Source: an uncultured Clostridia bacterium (GTDB taxonomy: Bacteria > Bacillota > Clostridia > Lachnospirales > Lachnospiraceae). Taken from it: a stretch of 6,369 nt of DNA. The notes under the pieces are model-generated. The model was not told the DNA's origin. It saw nothing but the letters and a program-made list of their open reading frames with translations, and made no database searches. Shown piece after piece: positions 1 to 6,369 of this stretch. Position numbers and translations under genes: made by a program. Where the stretch lies: positions 1 through 6,369 of the forward strand of contig CAMZAI010000154.1 in assembly GCA_947304065.1 (NCBI GenBank), read 5' to 3'. Positions within the stretch are counted from its first letter, which is position 1, and every line of letters begins with the position of its first letter.

Positions 1-1
1 A

Positions 2-73
2 TGACGAATAAGGGAATCGAACCCTTGTTTCCGCCGTGAGAGGGCGGCGTCTTAGCCGCTTGACCAATTCGCC
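2..73 (-). tRNA. tRNA-Glu (anticodon CTC)
   Basis: Read on the minus strand, this folds into a complete 72-nt cloverleaf. The acceptor stem is GGCGAAT with ATTCGTC (one G-U pair), followed by discriminator A at position 2. The D arm is GTC/GAC with a GG-containing loop. The anticodon stem is CCGCC/GGCGG around loop CTCTCAC, giving anticodon CTC, which reads the glutamate codon GAG. The variable loop is AAAC, and the T arm is AAGGG/CCCTT with loop TTCGATT. The base after the discriminator is T, so CCA is not encoded and must be added after transcription. The gene lies downstream of polC in the same direction and has its own plausible promoter. GAG codons are common in the neighbouring genes (for example residues 21, 24 and 26 of polC), so a dedicated CTC isoacceptor fits. 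The isotype follows directly from the anticodon. Confidence 0.96.
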
Positions 74-80
74 ATTCACA

Positions 81-104
81 TTGCTTTCGCTCTCGCGTCA
101 GCAA
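81..104 (-). other. Hairpin in the 5' leader of the tRNA-Glu precursor
   Basis: On the minus strand a 5-bp stem TTGCT/AGCAA encloses a GA/AA internal loop, a 3-bp stem CGC/GCG and a GAGA loop of the GNRA type. It ends 7 nt before the first base of the tRNA. The start site predicted from the promoter at 110-138 falls at about position 103, so the primary transcript could begin almost exactly with this hairpin. A role in RNase P processing or 5'-end protection is inference only. Confidence 0.4.
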
Positions 105-109
105 TATGT

Positions 110-138
110 ATCTTACTACAGACGCAGAAAAAATGCAA
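110..138 (-). promoter_or_regulatory. Likely sigma-A-type promoter of tRNA-Glu
   Basis: On the minus strand a -35-like TTGCAT (positions 138-133) is separated by exactly 17 nt from a -10-like TAAGAT (115-110). The -10 matches 4 of 6 consensus bases and the -35 only 3 of 6, so the spacing and location carry much of the support. Transcription would start near 103, about 30 nt before the mature tRNA. It would allow tRNA expression independent of the polC operon. Confidence 0.5.
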
Positions 139-190
139 GCACTTTTTTATAAAATCCGTGTGCGTCTTTTCTGCCTTTTTCGGATTGTTT
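128..190 (-). terminator. Possible weak terminator(s) after polC
   Basis: Two minus-strand hairpins follow the polC stop codon. The first pairs AATCCG with CGGATT (roughly 151-190) around a 22-nt loop and is followed by TTATAAAA. The second, at 148-128, pairs a run of six A with a run of six T across TG-CTTG-CA, with one bulged G; its T run could act as the U-tract. Neither has the GC-rich stem of a strong intrinsic terminator. The second overlaps the -35 element of the tRNA promoter, so partial read-through from polC into the tRNA is possible. Confidence 0.3.
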
Positions 191-199
191 TCAGACTAC

Positions 200-3100
200 T
201 TAAAGCATCGCATCTCCGAAGAAGCTCGCCAGAGAAATCTGGTCCGATTCCGGAAGGTCCTTGAAAATATTCATGTCCTTCATTACCTGCAGTACGCCGT
301 CGCCTACCTTACAGCGCTTCTTGAAATCTTCCTGCGACGTAAACTTTGTCCTTGCCGCCACATCGTAGATCTGCTCCGCGGCCTTCTCGCCGAGACCGGC
401 GATAGAGCTCAGCGAAGGCATGAGCATTCCGTCAATGATCTGGAAATGACGCGCCTTGGCCCTGTAAATATCGATAGGCGTGAATTTAAAGCCTCTCGCA
501 TAGAACTCGAGAACGGAGCGCATGTCGTCGTACTCGCCCTCTTCTTTCGCCGTAATAGTGCCTTCGGCTTTTTTGCGCTTCAGGGCCTTCATACACTCGA
601 TCAGATGCTCTTTGCCGCCGCACATCTTCGCATAGTCGAAATCGGCCGCTCTGATGCTGAAATAAGCCGCATAGTAAGCCAGCGGATAATATATCTTGAA
701 GTACGCGATACGGAAAGCCATCATCATGTAAGCGCAGGCGTGTGCCTTCGGGAACATGTACTTGATCTTCTTGCAGGAATCGATATACCACTGCGGAACC
801 TCGTGGTCGATCATCGCCTGCTCCATGTCGGGATTCAGTCCTTTGCCCTTACGGACGGACTCCATGGTCTTGAACGCCAGGCCGGGCTCGAGTCCCTTCG
901 AGATCAGATAGATCATGATATCGTCACGCGTACATATCGCGGTGGACAGCGTACAGTCGCCGTTCTGGATATAGTACTGCGCGTTGTTCAGCCAAACGTC
1001 GGTACCGTGGGACAGTCCGGCGATCTTTACCATGTCGGAGAAACAGGACGGTTTCGTATCCTTAAGCATCTGCATAACAAAATCCGTGCCCAGCTCGGGA
1101 AGTCCGAGGCTTCCCAGTTCCACATCGTCAATGTCCGCGGGCTTTACTCCGAGCGCCTCGCAGGACTTAAAGAGCGAAATGACTCCCGGATCGTCCATGG
1201 GTATCGTCTTCGCGTCCAGACCTGTCAGGTCCTCAAGCATACGGATCATCGTCGGATCATCGTGTCCGAGGATATCGAGCTTTAACAGGTTATGGTCGAT
1301 CGAATGGTAATCGAAATGAGTGGTGACCGTCAGGGTCTCCATATCGTTCGCAGGGTGCTGCACGGGCGTGAAGGAATATATATTCTCGCCCACCGGCAGA
1401 ACTACGATCCCGCCGGGATGCTGGCCGGTCGTACGGCGTATGCCTACGCAGCCCGCGGCGATCCTCTCCTTTTCTACCACGCGGTGCCTGATGCCGTGCT
1501 CCTCATCATATTTCGAAACATATCCGAACGCGGTCTTGTCGGCCAGCGCGCCGATAGTTCCGGCTCGGAAGGTCTGCCCGTAACCGAAGATAACTTCCGT
1601 ATAGTCATGAGCCTTCGACTGATACTCACCGGAGAAATTCAGGTCGATATCGGGCTCCTTGTCGCCATAGAATCCAAGGAACGTCTCGAAAGGAATATTA
1701 TGTCCTTCCTTGGTCAGCGGCTCACCGCATACGGGGCATACGGCGTCGGGCATATCGCAGCCGGACTTCGCCTCGTATTCCTTGCAGACATCGGAGTCAA
1801 AATCGCTGTAATGGCACTTTTTGCAGTAATAATGCGGCGGCAGCGGATTGATCTCGGTAATACCGGACATGGTCGCCGCAAATGACGAGCCTACCGAGCC
1901 ACGTGATCCTACCAGATATCCGTCCTCGTTCGACTTCCACACCAGCTTCTGCGCGATGATGTACATAACCGCGAAACCGTTCTTGATAATGGATTTCAGC
2001 TCGTGCTCAAGTCTGTCGCTGACGGGCTTCGGAAGCTCGGGTCCGTAGAGCTCGTGCGCCCTTCTCTCGCAGATCTGGCGCAGTGTCTTGTCCGAATCCT
2101 CAATGACCGGAGGCGCCTTGTCCGGACGTACGGGCGTAATATATTCGATCATGTCGAATATCCTGTTCGGATTCTCGACCACGACCTCATAAGCCTTTTC
2201 CTTGCCGAGAAATGCGCATTCTTCGAGCATCTCCTCGGTTGTATGCAGATACAGGGGCGCCTGTTTGTCGGCGTCCTTGAAACCTTTCGCGGACATGATG
2301 ATGCGGCGGTAAACCTCATCCTCAGGATTAAGATAATGCACGTCGCAGGTCGCGATACACATCTTCCCGTCCCTGTCGGCAAGTTCGGAAATGCGCTTGT
2401 TTATACGCTTTAAGTCCGCTTCCGTCTCGATATTCGGAAAATCCTCATCGAGCAGCATGAACGCGTTGTTGCCGATCTGCTGGATCTCGTAATAATCGTA
2501 GAACGAAGCGATCCTGTCGATCTCCTCTTCGGGCTTTTCATTGACGATCGCGCGGTACAGCTCACCCGCTTCGCACGCCGAGCCCACGATTATGCCCTCT
2601 CTGTACTTGCGCAGCAGGCTCTTCGGGATCCTGGGCCATCTGCCGAAATAAGTCAGATGCGATTCGGAGACCAGTCTGTACAGATTGATCCTTCCGACAT
2701 CGTTCTTGCAGAGAAGAATGATGTGGTGCGACGGCATCTTTCTGATATCCTCAACGGAATACTTTCCGTCAGGGCCCTTTGTATATGTCTTGTTCTTGTA
2801 CTCAACCGAATCGACTTCATCGTCGACGATATAGCCTTCGCAGCCGTATATGACCTTAAACTCCTTCGCGCGCTGCTGGTCCTCGGGAGTCTTGAAATTC
2901 TTCGGATTGGTCAGCCAATGATACGCCACGGGGAATGACTGCACCACACCGTGGTCGGTGATCGCGACACCCTTATGTCCCCATTTGAACGCAGTCTTAA
3001 CAAGGTCGCCCGCATCGATGACTCCGTCCATATCGCTCATGTTCGTATGTGCGTGGAGCTCAATGCGCTTGACCGGCGCGTTATCCATTCTTTTTACGCG

Positions 3101-4282
3101 GAAATCGGATATATTCTTGATACCGGTGATCTTGCCGATGACCATGTCCCCGTACCAGGGATCCTTCGGCCAGGTATCGGTCTCTGCTATGCCCTTGATC
3201 TTTAAGAACTTACCCTCTTTGAGCATGGGCGGAACCGTCTCTTTGTCGTCGTCGGACAGGAAAATCTTCGCTCCGATGGTATCGGTAAAATCGGTAATGC
3301 TGACCGTGACCATGAGCTTGCCTGTCTTGGTCTCGCGGTCCTCATAGCGCAGGACCATGCCCTGGATCACCACTTCTCCGGGCTCGTTGCTGATCTCGGA
3401 GATCTTAATGGGATCTCCCTCGCACTCGCGTCCGTAGAATACATCGGGATCATCCGATACGATCTTCTTTTTGAAGCCCGATCTGAACTTGTCGTAAGCG
3501 CCCTTACGTCCTTCGCCGCCTTTACCGAAGTCTTTGCCGTCTCCGCTCTTGCGTGCAGCGCCTTTCGAAGCAGCCGCACCGCTGTCCTTTGACTTATCGC
3601 CGCCGGATTTCTTCTCACTCGCCGCAGCACTGCCTGTGGCAGCGCCCGCATCCGCAGCAGCCTCCGCCTGTCTTTCTGCCGCACTGTCGCCGAGACTTCC
3701 CCCGCCCTCGATGTTCTGCGCCGCGGAATCCTCAACCGCGCTGCCCAAGAAGCCGGTCATGTACTCTTCTTCCGGCTCGCGCTCCTTAACCTCGTGGTAG
3801 GTGACCTTTATGGCCACATCCAGGCCGAAACGGTCCTTCCACATGGAATTCATCATCGAGACAAGCTGGGGCTCCTTTGCCACGGCAATACCGCCTTCGG
3901 GCATATCGATCAGGATCTCTCCGTCCGAAGCGGTAACGCGTGAATTGCGGTAAAGAGTGGCGATAACAGGGCTCTTCAGCGCAAGCTCGTCCTCTATGTA
4001 TACATGATATTTGTTCCAGATCTCGTCAAAGCTCATGCCCTCCGCGAATGAATAGCGGATGCTCAAGCGCACGTTCTTTCCTGCCTTTGAAAATACCTGG
4101 CGATAGAGCGCGTTCTCCATCTCATTGATCGTTTCAAGGCCTATATATGAAGGCGATGCGAGCTTAACACACATGTGATTGTTCGTATTGGACGCAAGGA
4201 GCTTCTCCACCTCGACGTCCTCGAACTTCTTCTTAAGCTTCGCATCGACATTAACAGAATAAAAAACTTCAAAAAACCGCAT
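200..4282 (-). CDS. polC: DNA polymerase III alpha subunit, PolC type, lacking the inserted exonuclease domain
   Basis: This is the replicative DNA polymerase of low-GC Gram-positives, 1360 residues. In order: N-terminal domain (1-170), disordered Ala/Gly/Lys linker (about 175-275), OB fold (about 295-395), PHP domain (405-655), then palm, thumb and fingers. The polymerase aspartates are D878 and D880 (PDIDLNFSGEY) and D1003 (LKLDILGHDD). A PolC-type zinc module has C820, C823, C849 and C852. A helix-hairpin-helix-like SIAGLGEKAA lies near 1293, and the C-terminus holds a clamp-binding-like QISLASFF (1348-1355). PHP ligands H410, H412, D419, H444, E482, H520, C570, D647 and H649 are present. 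Oddly, the roughly 170-200-residue DEDDh exonuclease normally inserted between E482 and H520 is missing; only 38 residues separate them. The frame is unbroken. The ATG lies 3 nt after the ispG stop and has GGGGAG at 4296-4291, 8 nt upstream. Family assignment is certain; proofreading status is inference. Confidence 0.97.
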   Translation of the reverse strand: MRFFEVFYSVNVDAKLKKKFEDVEVEKLLASNTNNHMCVKLASPSYIGLETINEMENALYRQVFSKAGKNVRLSIRYSFAEGMSFDEIWNKYHVYIEDELALKSPVIATLYRNSRVTASDGEILIDMPEGGIAVAKEPQLVSMMNSMWKDRFGLDVAIKVTYHEVKEREPEEEYMTGFLGSAVEDSAAQNIEGGGSLGDSAAERQAEAAADAGAATGSAAASEKKSGGDKSKDSGAAASKGAARKSGDGKDFGKGGEGRKGAYDKFRSGFKKKIVSDDPDVFYGRECEGDPIKISEISNEPGEVVIQGMVLRYEDRETKTGKLMVTVSITDFTDTIGAKIFLSDDDKETVPPMLKEGKFLKIKGIAETDTWPKDPWYGDMVIGKITGIKNISDFRVKRMDNAPVKRIELHAHTNMSDMDGVIDAGDLVKTAFKWGHKGVAITDHGVVQSFPVAYHWLTNPKNFKTPEDQQRAKEFKVIYGCEGYIVDDEVDSVEYKNKTYTKGPDGKYSVEDIRKMPSHHIILLCKNDVGRINLYRLVSESHLTYFGRWPRIPKSLLRKYREGIIVGSACEAGELYRAIVNEKPEEEIDRIASFYDYYEIQQIGNNAFMLLDEDFPNIETEADLKRINKRISELADRDGKMCIATCDVHYLNPEDEVYRRIIMSAKGFKDADKQAPLYLHTTEEMLEECAFLGKEKAYEVVVENPNRIFDMIEYITPVRPDKAPPVIEDSDKTLRQICERRAHELYGPELPKPVSDRLEHELKSIIKNGFAVMYIIAQKLVWKSNEDGYLVGSRGSVGSSFAATMSGITEINPLPPHYYCKKCHYSDFDSDVCKEYEAKSGCDMPDAVCPVCGEPLTKEGHNIPFETFLGFYGDKEPDIDLNFSGEYQSKAHDYTEVIFGYGQTFRAGTIGALADKTAFGYVSKYDEEHGIRHRVVEKERIAAGCVGIRRTTGQHPGGIVVLPVGENIYSFTPVQHPANDMETLTVTTHFDYHSIDHNLLKLDILGHDDPTMIRMLEDLTGLDAKTIPMDDPGVISLFKSCEALGVKPADIDDVELGSLGLPELGTDFVMQMLKDTKPSCFSDMVKIAGLSHGTDVWLNNAQYYIQNGDCTLSTAICTRDDIMIYLISKGLEPGLAFKTMESVRKGKGLNPDMEQAMIDHEVPQWYIDSCKKIKYMFPKAHACAYMMMAFRIAYFKIYYPLAYYAAYFSIRAADFDYAKMCGGKEHLIECMKALKRKKAEGTITAKEEGEYDDMRSVLEFYARGFKFTPIDIYRAKARHFQIIDGMLMPSLSSIAGLGEKAAEQIYDVAARTKFTSQEDFKKRCKVGDGVLQVMKDMNIFKDLPESDQISLASFFGDAML

Positions 4283-4285
4283 TAC

Positions 4286-5356
4286 TTACACTCCCCGAAC
4301 CGTTTGAACCATTGCGTCCAGCTGTGCCTTAAGCTCGTCTAAAAGACGATCCTCGGGCACCTTTTTGACTATTTCACCCTTTTTGAAAATGAGACCTTCT
4401 CCGTCTCCTCCGGCAATTCCGATATCAGCCTCTCTCGCCTCTCCGGGGCCGTTTACCGCGCAGCCCATGACCGCCACTTTGATCGGCAGATCATAGTGCG
4501 AGCAGAGCTCCTCGGCCTTGCCCGCAAGCCCGATAAGATCGATCTTCGTTCTGCCGCAGGTCGGGCACGATACCACATCTATACCGGCTTTGAGCATACC
4601 GAGATTGCGCAGGATAAGCCTCGCCGATCTGACCTCCTCTACGGGGTCTGCGGTCAGCGAAACCCTGATCGTGTCTCCTATGCCCTCGTTGAGAATTATG
4701 CCGATGCCCATCGCGGATTTGATATTGCCCGCTATGAGTGATCCCGTCTCGGTAATGCCCACATGCAGCGGCAGATCGGTCCTGTCCGCGATCAGCTCGT
4801 GAGCCTTTACCGACATCATAACGTCTGAGGACTTGATCGAGATAACGATATCATGGAAATCCATATCCTCGAGCCGCTTTGCCTGTCCGAGCGCGCTCTC
4901 CACGAGGCCCTCGGCCGTCACTTTGCCGTATTTTTCAATATACTTCTTCTCAAGCGAGCCGGAATTGACGCCTACCCTGATCGGCACATGGTATTCTTTT
5001 GCCTTCTCAACCACAGCTCGAACACGCTCTTCGGATCCGATATTGCCGGGGTTGATCCTGATCTTGTCGGCACCGTTCTCGATAGCGGCTATGGCAAGCC
5101 TGTAATCGAAATGGATATCCGCCACGAGCGGGATATGAATGCCGTCTTTGATCGCCCTTAAAGCCTTCGCAGCCTCCATCGTCGGCACGGCGCAGCGTAT
5201 GATATCGCAGCCTGCCTTCTCAAGCTCAAGTATCTGAGCGATGGTCGCCGCAGCGTCTTCCGTCTTTGTATTGGTCATTGACTGAACAGCGACCGGATTT
5301 GAGCCTCCGATCGCCGTTCCGCCGATATTCACTGTTTTTGAATTTCGTCTGTTCAT
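4286..5356 (-). CDS. ispG: 4-hydroxy-3-methylbut-2-en-1-yl diphosphate synthase (IspG/GcpE)
   Basis: IspG is a cytosolic iron-sulfur enzyme of the MEP pathway. It reductively converts 2-C-methyl-D-erythritol 2,4-cyclodiphosphate to HMBPP, the precursor that IspH turns into isopentenyl and dimethylallyl diphosphate. The 356-residue length is normal for the compact bacterial form (E. coli about 372). The N-terminus has the family signature IGG..PVAVQSMTNT (residues 11-30), starting the TIM-barrel part. The C-terminal cluster-binding part shows SCPTCGR with C264 and C267, and MGCAVNGPGEA with C299 and E306, matching the three-Cys-plus-Glu 4Fe-4S ligand set known for the family. The ATG follows the rseP stop by 3 nt, with only a weak AGG (5365-5363) as ribosome binding site, so coupling to rseP is likely. 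polC follows after another 3-nt gap. Electron donor (ferredoxin or flavodoxin) is not encoded here. Confidence 0.97.
   Translation of the reverse strand: MNRRNSKTVNIGGTAIGGSNPVAVQSMTNTKTEDAAATIAQILELEKAGCDIIRCAVPTMEAAKALRAIKDGIHIPLVADIHFDYRLAIAAIENGADKIRINPGNIGSEERVRAVVEKAKEYHVPIRVGVNSGSLEKKYIEKYGKVTAEGLVESALGQAKRLEDMDFHDIVISIKSSDVMMSVKAHELIADRTDLPLHVGITETGSLIAGNIKSAMGIGIILNEGIGDTIRVSLTADPVEEVRSARLILRNLGMLKAGIDVVSCPTCGRTKIDLIGLAGKAEELCSHYDLPIKVAVMGCAVNGPGEAREADIGIAGGDGEGLIFKKGEIVKKVPEDRLLDELKAQLDAMVQTVRGV
4291..4296 (-). promoter_or_regulatory. Ribosome binding site of polC
   Basis: GGGGAG on the minus strand lies 8 nt before the polC ATG, inside the last codons of ispG. It supports the ATG at 4282 as the start and suggests that polC translation is coupled to ispG. 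Confidence 0.7.
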
Positions 5357-5359
5357 AAT

Positions 5360-6369
5360 CTACCTGAAAAATACATTCCTGATGTCGTTAAAGAATACGA
5401 ATACCATCAAAGCCATCAGCAGTACGATGCCGATCGCGTGTACCAGACCTTCCTTCTCGGGCGGTACGGGCTTGCCCCTGATCAGCTCAATGATAATGAA
5501 TACGAGCCTTCCGCCGTCCAGCGCAGGGATCGGGAGCAGATTCATGACTCCGAGGTTCGCGCTGAGCAGGATCGCCCAGTTCATGAGGTTCAGGATCACG
5601 TAAAGTATACCGTCGGACTTTGTCTCCTCAACGGTATTCTCAAGCTCCGAAACGATACGCACGGGACCACCGAAATCATCCGCCGAAACCTTGCCCTTAA
5701 AGATCTGTCCGAGGCTCTTGTAGGTATTTACGATCCAGTACTTAACCTCAACCGCCGAGTACTTCAGGACTCCCACGGGACCTGTCTTCTCTCTTCCGGC
5801 GTAATTGTAGGTAAAGCCGGGAAGATAAGTCTCGGTAAACTCGGGCGTCAGCGCCAATGTCTTTGTCTCCGAACCACGCTGAACGGTAAACCTGATCTCG
5901 CTTCCGTCAAGCGGATTCGCCTGGATATAATTGAAGAAATCCTCACCGGAAGCTATCTTGGCATCGTTGATCCCGACTATGACGTCGTCGGCTTTGATAC
6001 CGGCGCGCTCAAGAACTCCGCCCCTGACCAGACTGCTGATCCTGCAGGGATTCGCGTCGTTCATATAGCTGAAGCCGAGCCTGTACGCACGGTTCAGCTC
6101 CGGCGTGAACTCGGTCGTATATTCCTTCCCGTCACGCTCATAGCTTACCTGATAGGACTTGTTCTCAAGTTCACTGAAATTGAAATAAATATACAGCTCG
6201 CGTCCGATGGATATACCGTGTCCGTCGAAGTCCGTGATCACATCTCCGGGCTGCAGGCCTGCAGCCTCAACCGGACTGTCCTTTGTGACCGACGTAACAA
6301 CGCAGGGGTCGTAGCCTACGATCGAGATAACGATCACCGCAAGTACGAACGCCAGTATAAAGTTAAAGA
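5360..6369 (-). CDS. rseP: RseP/RasP-family site-2 intramembrane metalloprotease (partial, 5' end outside window)
   Basis: This is the C-terminal part of an M50 zinc protease that cuts substrates such as anti-sigma factors or signal-peptide remnants inside the membrane. The frame is open to the window edge. The first visible codons read FNFILAFVLAV, the hydrophobic segment that follows the GP(L/F)FNF motif in this family, so the in-frame GTG at 6337-6335 is an internal codon and not the start. The HExxH zinc site is off-window. From the first complete codon, a membrane segment (1-18) is followed by two PDZ domains (about 20-85 and 105-170; AGLQPGDVI and AGIKADDVI). GGPVRI (near 233) precedes a hydrophobic region with NLLPIPALDGG (276-286), whose Asp (284, bases 5518-5516) is the expected third zinc ligand. 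A last membrane helix (about 308-325) ends the protein. It stops with TAG 3 nt before ispG. The substrate cannot be told from the sequence. Confidence 0.93.
   Translation of the reverse strand, partial: FNFILAFVLAVIVISIVGYDPCVVTSVTKDSPVEAAGLQPGDVITDFDGHGISIGRELYIYFNFSELENKSYQVSYERDGKEYTTEFTPELNRAYRLGFSYMNDANPCRISSLVRGGVLERAGIKADDVIVGINDAKIASGEDFFNYIQANPLDGSEIRFTVQRGSETKTLALTPEFTETYLPGFTYNYAGREKTGPVGVLKYSAVEVKYWIVNTYKSLGQIFKGKVSADDFGGPVRIVSELENTVEETKSDGILYVILNLMNWAILLSANLGVMNLLPIPALDGGRLVFIIIELIRGKPVPPEKEGLVHAIGIVLLMALMVFVFFNDIRNVFFR

Noticed and set aside
1..3. Encoded CCA end on the tRNA
   Set aside because: The base after the discriminator A is T on the minus strand, so no CCA follows.
158..1285. 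Long plus-strand open frame of 375 codons opposite the 3' end of polC
   Set aside because: It lies entirely antisense to well-conserved polC catalytic sequence and runs through the polC stop. The product has no recognisable family, and long antisense frames are expected from the codon bias of the real gene.
1292..1885. Plus-strand open frame of 197 codons opposite polC
   Set aside because: It is fully antisense to the palm and zinc-module region of polC, with no recognisable domain. I treat it as a shadow frame.
2723..2839. Frameshift or pseudogene as the explanation for the missing exonuclease
   Set aside because: The frame is continuous on both sides, with PHP motifs 3, 4 and 5 intact and downstream catalytic motifs conserved. 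The data fit an in-frame domain loss or absence.
3534..3800. Plus-strand frame with Ala/Pro/Ser-rich product
   Set aside because: It is the complement of the low-complexity PolC linker, and its composition is explained by that linker.
6335..6337. GTG as the start codon of the protease gene
   Set aside because: The upstream in-frame codons FNFILAFVLA continue a conserved membrane segment of the RseP family to the window edge, so the gene begins outside the window.
1..6369. Mobile element, CRISPR array, riboswitch or defence system
   Set aside because: No transposase or integrase, spaced direct repeats or recognisable riboswitch core was seen. Nearly the whole window is filled by three core genes and one tRNA.

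Overview
The window reads as a chromosomal core region of a Gram-positive bacterium of the class Clostridia, possibly Lachnospiraceae. The reasons are a PolC-type replicative polymerase, the gene order rseP - ispG - polC on one strand (a familiar clostridial arrangement), a tRNA gene without an encoded CCA, and roughly balanced base composition by eye. The family-level placement is inference. All recognised genes lie on the minus strand, so transcription runs from high to low coordinates.

Layout in transcription order. (1) 6369-5360: the 3' part of an RseP/RasP-type site-2 membrane protease. Its HExxH active-site end lies beyond the window; a membrane segment, two PDZ domains and the C-terminal LDG metal-ligand motif are visible. 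(2) 5356-4286: complete ispG, the 4Fe-4S enzyme of the penultimate step of the MEP isoprenoid pathway. (3) 4282-200: complete polC, the Gram-positive replicative DNA polymerase III alpha subunit, 1360 residues. (4) 199-74: a short intergenic region with possible weak terminator hairpins, a plausible tRNA promoter and a leader hairpin. (5) 73-2: tRNA-Glu with anticodon CTC. The two protein-gene junctions are both 3 nt, which suggests one operon with coupled translation linking membrane-protein proteolysis, isoprenoid (hence cell-wall lipid carrier) synthesis and DNA replication.

The most interesting observation is in polC. The DEDDh 3'-5' exonuclease that normally interrupts the PHP domain of PolC is absent. 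PHP motifs 3 and 4 are only 38 residues apart, and no DxETTG-like exonuclease motif occurs anywhere in the protein. The reading frame is uninterrupted, and polymerase catalytic residues, zinc module, OB fold and all nine expected PHP metal ligands are present. This looks like a functional PolC without built-in DnaQ-type proofreading, leaving the PHP domain or a separate exonuclease as candidate proofreaders. The same protein carries an unusual C-terminal clamp-binding sequence resembling a PIP box and a long Ala/Gly/Lys-rich linker. No mobile element, CRISPR array or other defence-like system is visible.
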